Shown: positions 7,452-14,185 of the stretch, one piece after another | Layout of the letters: each line of letters opens with the position of its first letter | Numbering within the stretch: position 1 is the first letter of the stretch | Source: Syntrophomonadaceae bacterium | GTDB taxonomy: Bacteria > Bacillota > Dethiobacteria > DTU022 | NCBI GenBank assembly: GCA_007119335.1 | Contig: SKPU01000262.1 | Location: 1 to 14,185 of the forward strand | Length of the DNA stretch: 14,185 nt | Direction of reading: 5' to 3' | Made by a program: the position numbers and the translations under genes | Notes under the pieces: model-generated | What the model was told of the DNA's origin: nothing | Seen by the model: only the letters and a program-made list of their open reading frames with translations | Database searches by the model: none

Positions 7452-7503
7452 GGTTACGAAGAATAACCAAAAAGCATCTAAAGAAAGGACAGACGGTCAG
7501 AAG

Positions 7504-7509
7504 AAGGAG
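7504..7509 (+). promoter_or_regulatory. Ribosome binding site that favours a TTG start for the lipoprotein
   Basis: AAGGAG at 7504-7509 overlaps the upstream GTG codon at 7509, which leaves that start without spacing. The in-frame TTG at 7521 lies 11 bases after the site and gives the signal peptide a conventional Lys-Arg N-terminus. Confidence 0.55.
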
Positions 7510-7520
7510 TGAGTGAAACA

Positions 7521-7961
7521 TTGAAAAGATTCTGCATTTTATTATCAGTGTTGGTTTTAGTGCTTTTGTTTGGCGCAGCCTGCGAGGAGGAAGAAGTAGT
7601 AGAAGAAGAACCGCTTGAAAGCAGTTCAGTTGGGGGAGCAGAGTTGGAAACGGGATATGATTTTGATGAAGATGAACTGGAAATAACTGATGTCCAGACT
7701 ACATTTGAGCCTAACAGGGATTTTTATTTTATGTTTATTAATAATCAGCCCATTGGAGATGATTCTGTCGTTGTGGAACTAATAGATAGCGCAGATGATC
7801 AAGTTCTGGCAGAGGAAGACTATGATACGGAAGAAGAAACCGAAAAAGTTTATGATAAAATTTGGTTCAGCAGGCCGGGCAGGTATAAGATAGTGGTCCA
7901 TGTTGGGGACGAAGAACGTGCTATGCAGGAGGTTATTATAGAGGAGAAAGAGGAGAATTAA
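7521..7961 (+). CDS. Small acidic lipoprotein of unknown function
   Basis: The protein has about 146 residues from the TTG at 7521 (four more from the GTG at 7509). It opens with KR and a hydrophobic stretch ending LLFGAAC, an acceptable although not classical lipobox, so Cys21 is probably lipidated and the protein anchored on the outer face of the cytoplasmic membrane. A run of Glu follows the Cys at once, and the next ~45 residues are strongly acidic. The remainder alternates short predicted strands (FYFMFINNQPIG, VVVELIDS, WFSRPGRYKIVVHVG) and could form a single beta-sandwich domain. I recognise no family. It is the first gene of the rightward cluster, 75 bases before the DUF3311 gene. 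Confidence 0.75.
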   Translation: MKRFCILLSVLVLVLLFGAACEEEEVVEEEPLESSSVGGAELETGYDFDEDELEITDVQTTFEPNRDFYFMFINNQPIGDDSVVVELIDSADDQVLAEEDYDTEEETEKVYDKIWFSRPGRYKIVVHVGDEERAMQEVIIEEKEEN

Positions 7962-7978
7962 TTAGAAAGCCGTTGAAG

Positions 7979-8002
7979 GCGCGACGGATGACCTGTCGGC
8001 GC
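7979..8002 (+). promoter_or_regulatory. GC-rich stem-loop between lipoprotein and DUF3311 genes
   Basis: GCGCGAC (7979-7985) pairs with GTCGGCGC (7995-8002) over seven base pairs with one bulged G and a 9-base loop. No T-run follows, so it is unlikely to be a full terminator. It may attenuate or stabilise the transcript between the lipoprotein and the symporter genes. Confidence 0.35.
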
Positions 8003-8020
8003 GTAACCGGAGACTACTTT

Positions 8021-8025
8021 GGAGG
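8021..8025 (+). promoter_or_regulatory. Ribosome binding site that places the DUF3311 start at 8037
   Basis: GGAGG lies 11 bases before the ATG at 8037. The upstream in-frame TTG at 8019 overlaps this site and is a poor start. Confidence 0.55.
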
Positions 8026-8036
8026 CAAGCCGTATT

Positions 8037-8294
8037 ATGAACTTTAAAACTCGCTTTATGGTGGTAATCCTGATAGTTGCAGTTATGTTTGTTTTACACA
8101 ACAGTTTTTGGCTCTGGGATCTTGACAGCCAGGTTCCTTTGCTTTTTGGGTTTATGCCTTTTGCTTACTCTTATTATGTAGGCTATGCGTTTCTTTCGCT
8201 TCTGGCTATGAAAGTAATTATTGATTTAGCCTGGCCCGATCCACCTGAAGATGTAACTAAACAGTTTATAGATAAGGAGCAGTTAAAGCAGTGA
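8037..8294 (+). CDS. DUF3311-type small membrane protein paired with a symporter
   Basis: The protein has 85 residues from the ATG at 8037. Two hydrophobic helices (about residues 5-22 and 38-62) flank the segment VPLLFGFMPFAYSYYVGYAF, which I recognise as DUF3311-like. A short charged tail follows. Genes of this family commonly sit directly upstream of sodium:solute symporters, including MctP-like monocarboxylate permeases, and may act as a small accessory subunit; that role is not established. The stop TGA overlaps the symporter's GTG start in a GTGA junction, which implies coupled translation and roughly matched amounts of the two proteins. Confidence 0.8.
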   Translation: MNFKTRFMVVILIVAVMFVLHNSFWLWDLDSQVPLLFGFMPFAYSYYVGYAFLSLLAMKVIIDLAWPDPPEDVTKQFIDKEQLKQ

Positions 8295-9769
8295 TTAATG
8301 TTATCGGAATAGGCATTTTGCTAATATACATGATAATTTTAATTGCTATCGGGGTTTACGGAGCTAAAGTTTCCCTGAAGACAAGTGAAGATTACTTCCT
8401 GGCCGGACGTGGGCTGGGCAGTATTGCTGTTTTTATGGCTCTCTTTGCCAGTAATATTACTGCATTTACGATTATCGGGCATGCCGGTTTTTCTTATGAA
8501 ATAGGTTACGGCGCTTACGGTTATGTGATTGGATGGAGTATATTTATTACCCCGTTTACCTATTACCTGGTTGGTTATCGTTCCTGGTTGCTTGGCAAGC
8601 GTTATGGTTATGCTACTCAGCCCCAGGTTTTCGGGGGGATTTTTAACAGTAAACTGATCTCCCTTTTGTTCCTGATTCTACTCCTTTATTATACCCTGCC
8701 ATACCTTGTAGTTAGTATTATAGGCGGCAGCCTGGCCCTCTCAACAGTTACAGAAGGCCTGGTTCCTTATTGGTTATCTGCCCTGATTATTATCGGAGTT
8801 TCACTAGTTTATACTCTGCCGGCCGGGATGCGGGGCACGGTCTGGACCGATATTTTCCAAGGAACCTTATTCCTGGTGGTAGCAGTCTTTTTACTCTCTG
8901 CTGTGGCCCGTGCTCTGGGCGGTTTTTCGGAGATTACCCATGAAATCGTGCTCGATAACCCGGGTATGCTGGAAAGGGGCCTTTCACCGGAGCTTGCTCC
9001 AATCAACTGGTTCAGCTATTCATTCATCAATTCTATTGCAGTTATTGTGTTTCCCCAGATTTATACCCGTATTCTTGCTGCCCGCAGCAGCATTAATTTG
9101 AAACGGGTCAGTCTCTATTATCCCCTGGCCCTGGCAGTAATATTCGGGGTGTCTACTTTGATGGGGGTTTGGGGTTCTGTGGCGATACCGGGCTTAGCCG
9201 GCAAAGAGGCTGATAATATAGTTCCTCTTTTGATTCACCAGTTTTTATCTCCTTTCTGGATGGTGGTGGGCCTGGTTATAGTCCTGGCTATAGTTAAGTC
9301 ATCAATTGATTCGCAGCTTTTAGCGGTAGCCCATCTTTTAACCGATGATCTTTTCCCCCGGTTCAAAAAAATAACCTCTCAGCAGGCCGTTTTCTGGGGC
9401 CGGATTATGTTACCGGTTTTTGCAGCAATTGCATACTATGTTGCTCTTATTCAGCCGGCAGCTATTTTAAGCATTGCCGGTTTTGCTTTTTCTGGTTTCT
9501 CGGTCATGCTGCCGGTTATGATCGGTTCTCTTTACTGGTCGCGGGCTAATAAATACGGCGCTACCGCTGCTCTTGTTTTTCCGGCTATTATGCTTCATCT
9601 TTGGTACCTTGGTATTTTGCCGCAGTGGACAACCTTTGGATTTATGCCTGTTTTTCCCTCTTTTGTTTTAGCGACTATAACTTTTGTTGTTGTTTCATAT
9701 CTGACCCCTGCTCCGCCACCCGATCAAAGTGAAAAAACTTTCGGGCTTTTTGACAGTGTTTTTAAATAA
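8291..9769 (+). CDS. Sodium:solute symporter (SSS family), substrate unknown
   Basis: The protein has 492 residues and about 13 hydrophobic helices, the usual size for the SSS family (LeuT-like fold). The early segment SEDYFLAGRGLG and the signature GMRGTVWTDIFQG (179-191) are typical. KSSIDSQLLAVAHLLTDDLFP (from residue 336) corresponds to the helix whose Ser residues bind the Na2 sodium ion in family members, so sodium coupling is likely. With a DUF3311 partner it resembles the MctP branch, which takes up lactate, pyruvate and related acids, but the substrate is only a guess. GTG start, with AGGAG at 8275-8279 inside the DUF3311 gene. Its stop shares one base with the comEC start (TAATG). 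Confidence 0.9.
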   Translation: MINVIGIGILLIYMIILIAIGVYGAKVSLKTSEDYFLAGRGLGSIAVFMALFASNITAFTIIGHAGFSYEIGYGAYGYVIGWSIFITPFTYYLVGYRSWLLGKRYGYATQPQVFGGIFNSKLISLLFLILLLYYTLPYLVVSIIGGSLALSTVTEGLVPYWLSALIIIGVSLVYTLPAGMRGTVWTDIFQGTLFLVVAVFLLSAVARALGGFSEITHEIVLDNPGMLERGLSPELAPINWFSYSFINSIAVIVFPQIYTRILAARSSINLKRVSLYYPLALAVIFGVSTLMGVWGSVAIPGLAGKEADNIVPLLIHQFLSPFWMVVGLVIVLAIVKSSIDSQLLAVAHLLTDDLFPRFKKITSQQAVFWGRIMLPVFAAIAYYVALIQPAAILSIAGFAFSGFSVMLPVMIGSLYWSRANKYGATAALVFPAIMLHLWYLGILPQWTTFGFMPVFPSFVLATITFVVVSYLTPAPPPDQSEKTFGLFDSVFK

Positions 9770-12258
9770 TGAGCAAGCTAAGCTTTATAAGCCATGAATT
9801 ATCAAGCCGCTATGTGGTCTTAATAGCTATTGCCTATATTGTCGGAATTGTAGCCGGCCGTTTTTGGGCTGGAGAGCAGGCCGGTTTTTACTGGTTGTCT
9901 GCTCTTATATTTTTTACATTGGCGGCGGCTTTTTACTTAAAAATACTCGGTGCTTACAAAATTGTTCTGCTTATGATTGCTGCAGCCTGTGGAGGGGTTG
10001 CATTTTTTTATGCGATTCAACATCCATCCGGCAGCATCATTAATTATAGTGGTCAACCTCTATACGTGGAGGGAACCGTGATTGATGAACCTCTATTTTA
10101 TGATGATCGCGCGGTTTATCATTTAAATGTGGAAGCGATTGAAATTAAGGAGGAACGGTTTGCTGTTCCGGGCACTTTACTGGTCAATATTTACGGGGCC
10201 GAAGATGAGCATTTCCGTTTCGGAGAACGTTTGCGTATGCGGGGTACCATCGTTGAACCCCGGGGGCAGCGTAATCCGGGTGGATTTGATTACCATTTTT
10301 ATTTGCTTAGCCAGGGGATCGATGCAACGATAAGTCCCCAAGCTGTGCAGGTTAGTTCTCTCGGCCCGGGAGAAGTAGGCTGGTTGTCAGGGTCTGCGAT
10401 TGAATTACGCAGTGCAATGGTTGGAGCAGTTAACAAGGTTTTGCCTTCTCCTTCAGCTGAATTGCTGAGCGCTATTCTTTTTGGCCAGCGTGAACACTTA
10501 CCCGAAGAAATAGAGCATAATTTTCAGCGGGCCGGGGCAGGACATCTGATGGCTGTTTCGGGCTTGCACGTCGGTTTGGTAGCTGCCCTAATTCTGGGTT
10601 TTTGGAAACACCTGGGATTGCGAGGCCGATTCCCCCTGATTTTGGCGATTATAATGGTTTTTGGATACGCTTACCTGACCGGGCTGCGTCCGTCTTCCTT
10701 GAGGGCAGCAACTATGGTCTCCATAACCCTGGGCGCCCTTTTACTGGAAAGGGAGCGTGATTTGCCGACTGTGCTTGCTTTTGCCGCTTTGATTACTCTT
10801 TTTATTAATCCACTGCTGCTATTTACTATTGGCTTTCAACTTTCTTATGCTGCTACCCTGGTTTTAATCTATGCCTATCGCCCGCTGGAAAATTTGCTTA
10901 AACAGATCAACTGTCCTCGCCTTCTTATATCTCCCCTGGCCTTAACCATGGCCGCTCAGGTTGGGGTTTTGCCCCTTTGTGTTTATTATTTTCAGCATTT
11001 GCCGACCGGGGCAATTATCTTTAATCTATTGCTGCTGCCTCTAATAGCTTTTGTAGTAGGCCTGGGTTTATGCGGAGCGCTGCTCAGCCTTGTAATCCCT
11101 GCCCTGGGCGCTTATGTCTTGTGGGCTTCACGCCCTTTGCTTGAACTGATGCTGCTGATCACCGGTTGGAGCAGCCTGCCTGGTTTTTATATAGCTCTTT
11201 ATCCTCCCGGGTTAACTTTTCTTTTTATATTCTACACGCTTATATTTATGCTGACAGTCCTGTATTACCGCTGGGAAAGCGAGCGCAGTGTCGATCAAAG
11301 ACTCAGTTTTACGGGATACTTAAAAGGAGTTTCCGGGAGATTGCTTAAGGTCCGAAGCCCCCGGACTACCCTTGCTGCCTTTGCTGTTCTTCTCCTGGTG
11401 ACTATTTTTATCTGGTCAGGAATTTTCTTTCCGGCCAGGGAAACCCTTAAAATAACATTTATTGATGTTGGGCAGGGTGCCTCGGCATTGTTGGAGACTT
11501 CTTGTGGAGCAGTGATCATGGTTGATGCCGGTGGAGAACTGCCTTTCAGAGGGGAGCCCGGTGATATCGGAGAAAAAGTGGTCCTGCCTTTTTTGAAGCA
11601 CCAGGGGATTAGAAAAATCGATATGGCCGTGGTCACCCATCCACACGAGGATCATTACGGCGGATTTATGCCCCTGGTTGATGTAATCCCTGTTGATCGG
11701 ATGCTGGTTTCACCGGTTTCTGGAGGATCTGACTATTATGAGCAGCTTCTTGAGAAGACTGACTCAACTGGAACGATGATCAAAGAAGCCTGGACCGGGC
11801 AGGTCTGGCATTTTGGTCCAGATTTGAAGTTAAAATTGCTTGGTCCGCCCGAAAAGCTGCTTACAGGAACGAATTGCGACCTGAATAACAACTCGATCGT
11901 GTTTCTTCTTAATTACTATCAGGTCAGGATGCTTTTTACCGGAGATATTGAGGATGCAGCGGTTAGCGACCTCTTCAGTCGTAAAGCCGATCTCCGGGCA
12001 GACTTACTCCAGATTCCACATCACGGCGGATATATGGAAGCAATGCCCGAATTTTTAGAAGCAGTCCAACCCGATCTGGCTATTATCCAAACCGGCCCGA
12101 ATCCATTTGGTCATCCCAATCCTTTTGTCATTGATTCTTTGAACGAGGTCGGCATCACTACCTACCGGACCGACTGGCACGGCGCTGTGATTGTCGAGAC
12201 GGATGGAGTAGAAATAGAGGTTTTGACCAATGAACAGCCTGTCCTGGTCCACCAATAG
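9769..12258 (+). CDS. comEC: ComEC/Rec2 DNA uptake channel protein
   Basis: The protein has 829 residues, a full-length ComEC, the inner-membrane channel that carries single-stranded DNA into the cell in natural transformation. Three parts are visible in order. Residues ~1-210 hold the N-terminal helices and the DUF4131/OB-like soluble domain. Residues ~215-510 are the polytopic competence domain, with AGAGHLMAVSGLHVGLVAAL and GLRPSSLRA. Residues ~560-825 are the metallo-beta-lactamase-like domain. In the last part, FIDVGQGAS (from 564), THPHEDHYGG with H624, H626, D628 and H629, TGDIED with D726, and PHHGG with H751-H752 supply metal ligands, so this nuclease-like domain looks active. The ATG overlaps the symporter stop by one base. 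No comEA or comEB is visible nearby, which is unusual for the gene. Whether the cell is naturally competent cannot be told. Confidence 0.95.
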   Translation: MSKLSFISHELSSRYVVLIAIAYIVGIVAGRFWAGEQAGFYWLSALIFFTLAAAFYLKILGAYKIVLLMIAAACGGVAFFYAIQHPSGSIINYSGQPLYVEGTVIDEPLFYDDRAVYHLNVEAIEIKEERFAVPGTLLVNIYGAEDEHFRFGERLRMRGTIVEPRGQRNPGGFDYHFYLLSQGIDATISPQAVQVSSLGPGEVGWLSGSAIELRSAMVGAVNKVLPSPSAELLSAILFGQREHLPEEIEHNFQRAGAGHLMAVSGLHVGLVAALILGFWKHLGLRGRFPLILAIIMVFGYAYLTGLRPSSLRAATMVSITLGALLLERERDLPTVLAFAALITLFINPLLLFTIGFQLSYAATLVLIYAYRPLENLLKQINCPRLLISPLALTMAAQVGVLPLCVYYFQHLPTGAIIFNLLLLPLIAFVVGLGLCGALLSLVIPALGAYVLWASRPLLELMLLITGWSSLPGFYIALYPPGLTFLFIFYTLIFMLTVLYYRWESERSVDQRLSFTGYLKGVSGRLLKVRSPRTTLAAFAVLLLVTIFIWSGIFFPARETLKITFIDVGQGASALLETSCGAVIMVDAGGELPFRGEPGDIGEKVVLPFLKHQGIRKIDMAVVTHPHEDHYGGFMPLVDVIPVDRMLVSPVSGGSDYYEQLLEKTDSTGTMIKEAWTGQVWHFGPDLKLKLLGPPEKLLTGTNCDLNNNSIVFLLNYYQVRMLFTGDIEDAAVSDLFSRKADLRADLLQIPHHGGYMEAMPEFLEAVQPDLAIIQTGPNPFGHPNPFVIDSLNEVGITTYRTDWHGAVIVETDGVEIEVLTNEQPVLVHQ

Positions 12259-12341
12259 TACTGATGGAATAAAAGGAAAAATAAATTTGTTGACGAAATA
12301 ACTACTATAGAAAATCTTAAAAGCGCTACCAGGAGTTTGTG

Positions 12342-12347
12342 AGGAGG
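12342..12347 (+). promoter_or_regulatory. Ribosome binding site that favours a TTG start for the sigma factor
   Basis: AGGAGG is followed by six bases and TTG at 12354. The alternative in-frame GTG at 12339 has only AGGAG at 12331-12335 with a 3-base gap, so it is less likely. Confidence 0.7.
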
Positions 12348-12353
12348 AGAAAC

Positions 12354-12950
12354 TTGGAGCCCGAAAAGCTAAAAGAACTGGTCAGGCAAAATGACAACGA
12401 GTCTCGTCGTCAGCTCTTTGAGGCCTATTATAAGAGGACTTATGCTGTCGCCTTCAATATCTTACGCCGCCGGGAGAATGCTGAAGATATTACCCAGGAT
12501 GCTTTTATAAAAGCCTTCGAGAATATTGATCAGCTAAAGGATGGGGCCAAGTTTGGAGCATGGCTGGCTGTAATTACCTCTAACCTGGCGCGCAACTATC
12601 TGAAGCGTGAAAAAAGAATTCTTTATACGGATGAAGAAGCGGTTGCTCCCGGGGAGCCAGAAGTAAATTATACGGAAGACTCCGCTATGAGAAACCTTAA
12701 AATAGAGAGGAACAGGAAGGCAATTAGAAAGCTGCATGCAGAACAATACCAGGTAGTGGTTCTGCAGTATTATTACGATCTTAAACTGGAAGATATTGCT
12801 GGTATGCTTGAATTGAGGCCGGGCACTGTTAAGTCCCGTCTGCACAGGGCTCGTCAAAGGTTAGCAGGTGAATTGGAACAAAAAGACGATCCTGGTTGTC
12901 TTCTAGACAAAGGAGGTGCGGGTGATCCATGTCCGAAAAAAAAGACATAA
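12354..12950 (+). CDS. Sigma-70 family RNA polymerase sigma factor, extracytoplasmic-function type
   Basis: The protein has 198 residues from the TTG at 12354. Region 2 covers roughly residues 15-95: FEAYYKRTYAVAFNIL, then NAEDITQDAFIKAFENI, which binds core polymerase and the -10 element. Region 4 lies near 130-175: YQVVVLQYYYDLKLEDIAGMLELRPGTVKSRLHRARQRL, a helix-turn-helix for the -35 element, here given in two readable parts QVVVLQYYYDLKLEDIAG and GTVKSRLHRARQRL. There is no region 1.1 or 3, as expected for the group. It directs polymerase to a small regulon, probably in response to an envelope or stress signal. Its last 22 bases overlap the next gene in another frame, the usual layout for a sigma/anti-sigma pair. 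The upstream gap (12259-12353) shows TTGACG at 12290 but no well-spaced -10 box. Confidence 0.9.
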   Translation: MEPEKLKELVRQNDNESRRQLFEAYYKRTYAVAFNILRRRENAEDITQDAFIKAFENIDQLKDGAKFGAWLAVITSNLARNYLKREKRILYTDEEAVAPGEPEVNYTEDSAMRNLKIERNRKAIRKLHAEQYQVVVLQYYYDLKLEDIAGMLELRPGTVKSRLHRARQRLAGELEQKDDPGCLLDKGGAGDPCPKKKT

Positions 12951-13729
12951 AACCAGGCGATGAATTGATCAGGGAAGCCCTGTATCATGAACTGGAATCC
13001 ATAGACCCCCCACCGACTGACGAAGCCTGGCAGCGCATTGAAGCTGAGCTTAACAATAGTCAAAGCCGGACATCCCCGAAGATGAAACAGGATCATCAAC
13101 GGAGTCATCAGCAAAAGTTTAGCTGGACCCGTTATCACTATGGGGCTGCAGCGGCCGCTGTTATATTGGTAGTAGTTTTAGGCAGCCTGGGCATATTTAA
13201 CCAGTGGGATCTTGCAGTTCTTCCTGCATTAGAGGATCAAGCGCCGGTTGAAGAGATGGAGCAACCCGAAGCTATGGAGGTTGAAGAAGACAAAGCCGTT
13301 CCCGGTATAATGGTGGAAGAAGAAGCGCTTGCAGATGACCTTCCGTTCTTTAGAAGGGAAAGTGATCCTGCTCCTCCTGATTGGCAGCAGTCACTGCCGG
13401 ATGATTTTAGGCTGGAGGATGTTTTCTTGTTGACTGAAGGAGAAGCTCTTGCCTTCCACGGAGCCACCTATTACAGAAATGACGAAAGCCTCCTGTGGGT
13501 TAAAGTGGAGGCTGATCATGAAGAAACGGAAATTTTTATGGAAAACCTTGGTAAGCACCTCCAGGTTGAGGTGCAGAAAGTAGGAGCAATAAACGGTTAT
13601 ACACACTTTGAAGCAGCCGGACAGCCGGGCCTGGCCTGGCGCGAAGATGAGCAAAACCAGGCCCTGCTGGTTAAGTCCGGGACAGTTTCTGTTGAACAGC
13701 TAAAAAATATTGCAGCCGGGATTAAATAA
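12929..13729 (+). CDS. Single-pass membrane protein, probable anti-sigma factor
   Basis: The protein has 266 residues. A cytoplasmic N-terminal part of about 70 residues is charged and predicted helical (DELIREALYHELESID, DEAWQRIEAELNN). One transmembrane helix (about 71-90, Ala/Val/Leu-rich) follows. An acidic Glu/Pro linker (about 98-136) leads to an extracytoplasmic domain (about 148-266) whose end, INGYTHFEAAGQPGLAWRE and a final amphipathic helix VEQLKNIAAGIK, resembles DUF4367-type domains of sigma-associated proteins. There is no HxxxCxxC zinc motif of the common ZAS anti-sigma domain. The anti-sigma role rests mainly on topology and on the 22-base overlap with the sigma gene. AGGAGG at 12911-12916 lies 12 bases before the ATG, inside the sigma gene. 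Confidence 0.7.
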   Translation: MSEKKDIKPGDELIREALYHELESIDPPPTDEAWQRIEAELNNSQSRTSPKMKQDHQRSHQQKFSWTRYHYGAAAAAVILVVVLGSLGIFNQWDLAVLPALEDQAPVEEMEQPEAMEVEEDKAVPGIMVEEEALADDLPFFRRESDPAPPDWQQSLPDDFRLEDVFLLTEGEALAFHGATYYRNDESLLWVKVEADHEETEIFMENLGKHLQVEVQKVGAINGYTHFEAAGQPGLAWREDEQNQALLVKSGTVSVEQLKNIAAGIK

Positions 13730-13761
13730 TTGTCTGCTCAGCCGTGCTGCGTTTTGTCCTG

Positions 13762-13781
13762 ATGCCGGCTCCCCTCGGCAT
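13762..13781. repeat. Inverted repeat, 6-bp GC-rich stem
   Basis: ATGCCG (13762-13767) pairs perfectly with CGGCAT (13776-13781) around an 8-base loop. No T-run follows on the plus strand, so it is not a clear terminator for the anti-sigma gene 33 bases upstream. Confidence 0.5.
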
Positions 13782-13806
13782 TCGCCACCCATGGCTCAGA
13801 TCTCAG

Positions 13807-13828
13807 CGGCCTAGATCCATACAGGCCG
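13807..13828. repeat. Second inverted repeat, 6-bp GC-rich stem
   Basis: CGGCCT (13807-13812) pairs perfectly with AGGCCG (13823-13828) around a 10-base loop, 25 bases after the first hairpin. The two stems together suggest a structured RNA or the end of a mobile element, but no known family is recognised. Confidence 0.45.
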
Positions 13829-14185
13829 ACCGGCTTCAACCTTTGCTTCGTTGACCATTGCAACCGTTCTATCGTAATGTCACCAGCCTTAAATGCAGCA
13901 TGAATAGAGCTGTACAGTAACAATTAATTTCACAAAGCTGCTGCTCAATATAACTCATCAATTTACGCAGTTCTTTACCTGCTCCACTAATGGGTGTTTA
14001 TTTTCGATTTTTCTAAGTGCTCTGAGCTTATTGGTTTGCCAGGTTTCAGCTATCCATTCCAAAGCTAATTAACCAGTTTGAACTTCGGTCAAAATGTCTT
14101 TGATCTCTTACCAGATCTGGTCGTTGATGATAAACAGGTTTAACAGTAATATATTTTCTCTCTTGATCACTTCTTACTGCAAATC

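Larger units (their letters stand above)
13733..14185. other. Region without a convincing gene; possible decayed mobile-element end
   Basis: No intact gene is visible over ~450 bases. The first part (to about 13850) is clearly richer in GC than the rest. On the minus strand three short open stretches in different frames run in the same direction: about 14184-14047 (open to the window edge), about 14106-13957 interrupted by one stop, and 13923-13738, a 61-codon frame from TTG with no ribosome binding site. Such a series of broken frames is what a decayed coding sequence entering from the right would leave. I do not recognise the protein family, and no flanking inverted repeat or target duplication is visible within the window. 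Confidence 0.35.

Noticed and set aside
7509..7520. GTG at 7509 as the lipoprotein start
   Set aside because: The only good ribosome binding site overlaps this codon, so the TTG at 7521 is preferred; the choice changes the protein by four residues only.
7979..8002. Stem-loop as an intrinsic terminator after the lipoprotein
   Set aside because: The stem is followed by mixed sequence without a T-run.
11295..11655. Minus-strand open frames of 79 and 113 codons within comEC
   Set aside because: They lie opposite the strongly conserved metallo-beta-lactamase domain, have no recognisable product and no ribosome binding site; they are shadows of comEC.
12290..12311. TTGACG and TATAGA as a promoter for the sigma factor
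   Set aside because: The spacer is only 10 bases, far from the 16-18 needed by vegetative sigma, and no alternative -10 box fits.
12534..12857. Minus-strand open frame of 107 codons opposite the sigma factor
   Set aside because: It is antisense to a clear sigma-70 region 2/4 gene and its translation shows no family features.
13762..13790. Hairpin as terminator of the sigma/anti-sigma operon
   Set aside because: It has a 6-bp stem with an 8-base loop and no following T-run on the plus strand.

Overview
The window reads as a chromosomal segment of an anaerobic, Clostridia-like Bacillota. The clues are an energy-coupling-factor vitamin transporter, ComEC, a UPF0182 protein, AGGAGG-type ribosome binding sites, and many TTG and GTG starts in DNA of intermediate GC. 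The genus cannot be fixed from the sequence. There is no rRNA, tRNA, CRISPR array or intact insertion sequence.

Left part (1-4124, plus strand): the 3' portion of a UPF0182 membrane protein gene is followed, across a stem-loop that covers its stop codon, by one uninterrupted reading frame. This frame fuses a complete RNase HI to a complete phosphofructokinase (PFK) through a charged linker. The fusion is the most unusual object in the window.

Middle (7295-4127, minus strand): a compact four-gene operon encodes an S component, EcfA1, EcfA2 and EcfT. The last three genes overlap end to end. Its 3' end converges on the fusion gene with 2 bases between the stop codons. The two ATPases differ from consensus in a complementary way that predicts one intact and one degenerate ATP site. 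A consensus-like promoter lies at about 7423-7451, followed by a leader of about 120 bases that can form several stems.

Right-middle (7521-12258, plus strand): a small acidic lipoprotein, a DUF3311 membrane protein, a sodium:solute symporter and ComEC. The last three are joined by 4-base and 1-base start/stop overlaps, so ComEC, the DNA uptake channel, appears co-translated with a solute transporter rather than with ComEA.

Right end (12354-13729, plus strand): an extracytoplasmic-function type sigma factor overlaps a single-pass membrane protein that is probably its anti-sigma partner. The last ~455 bases hold no convincing gene. They contain two GC-rich hairpins and broken minus-strand frames that could be the decayed end of a mobile element.
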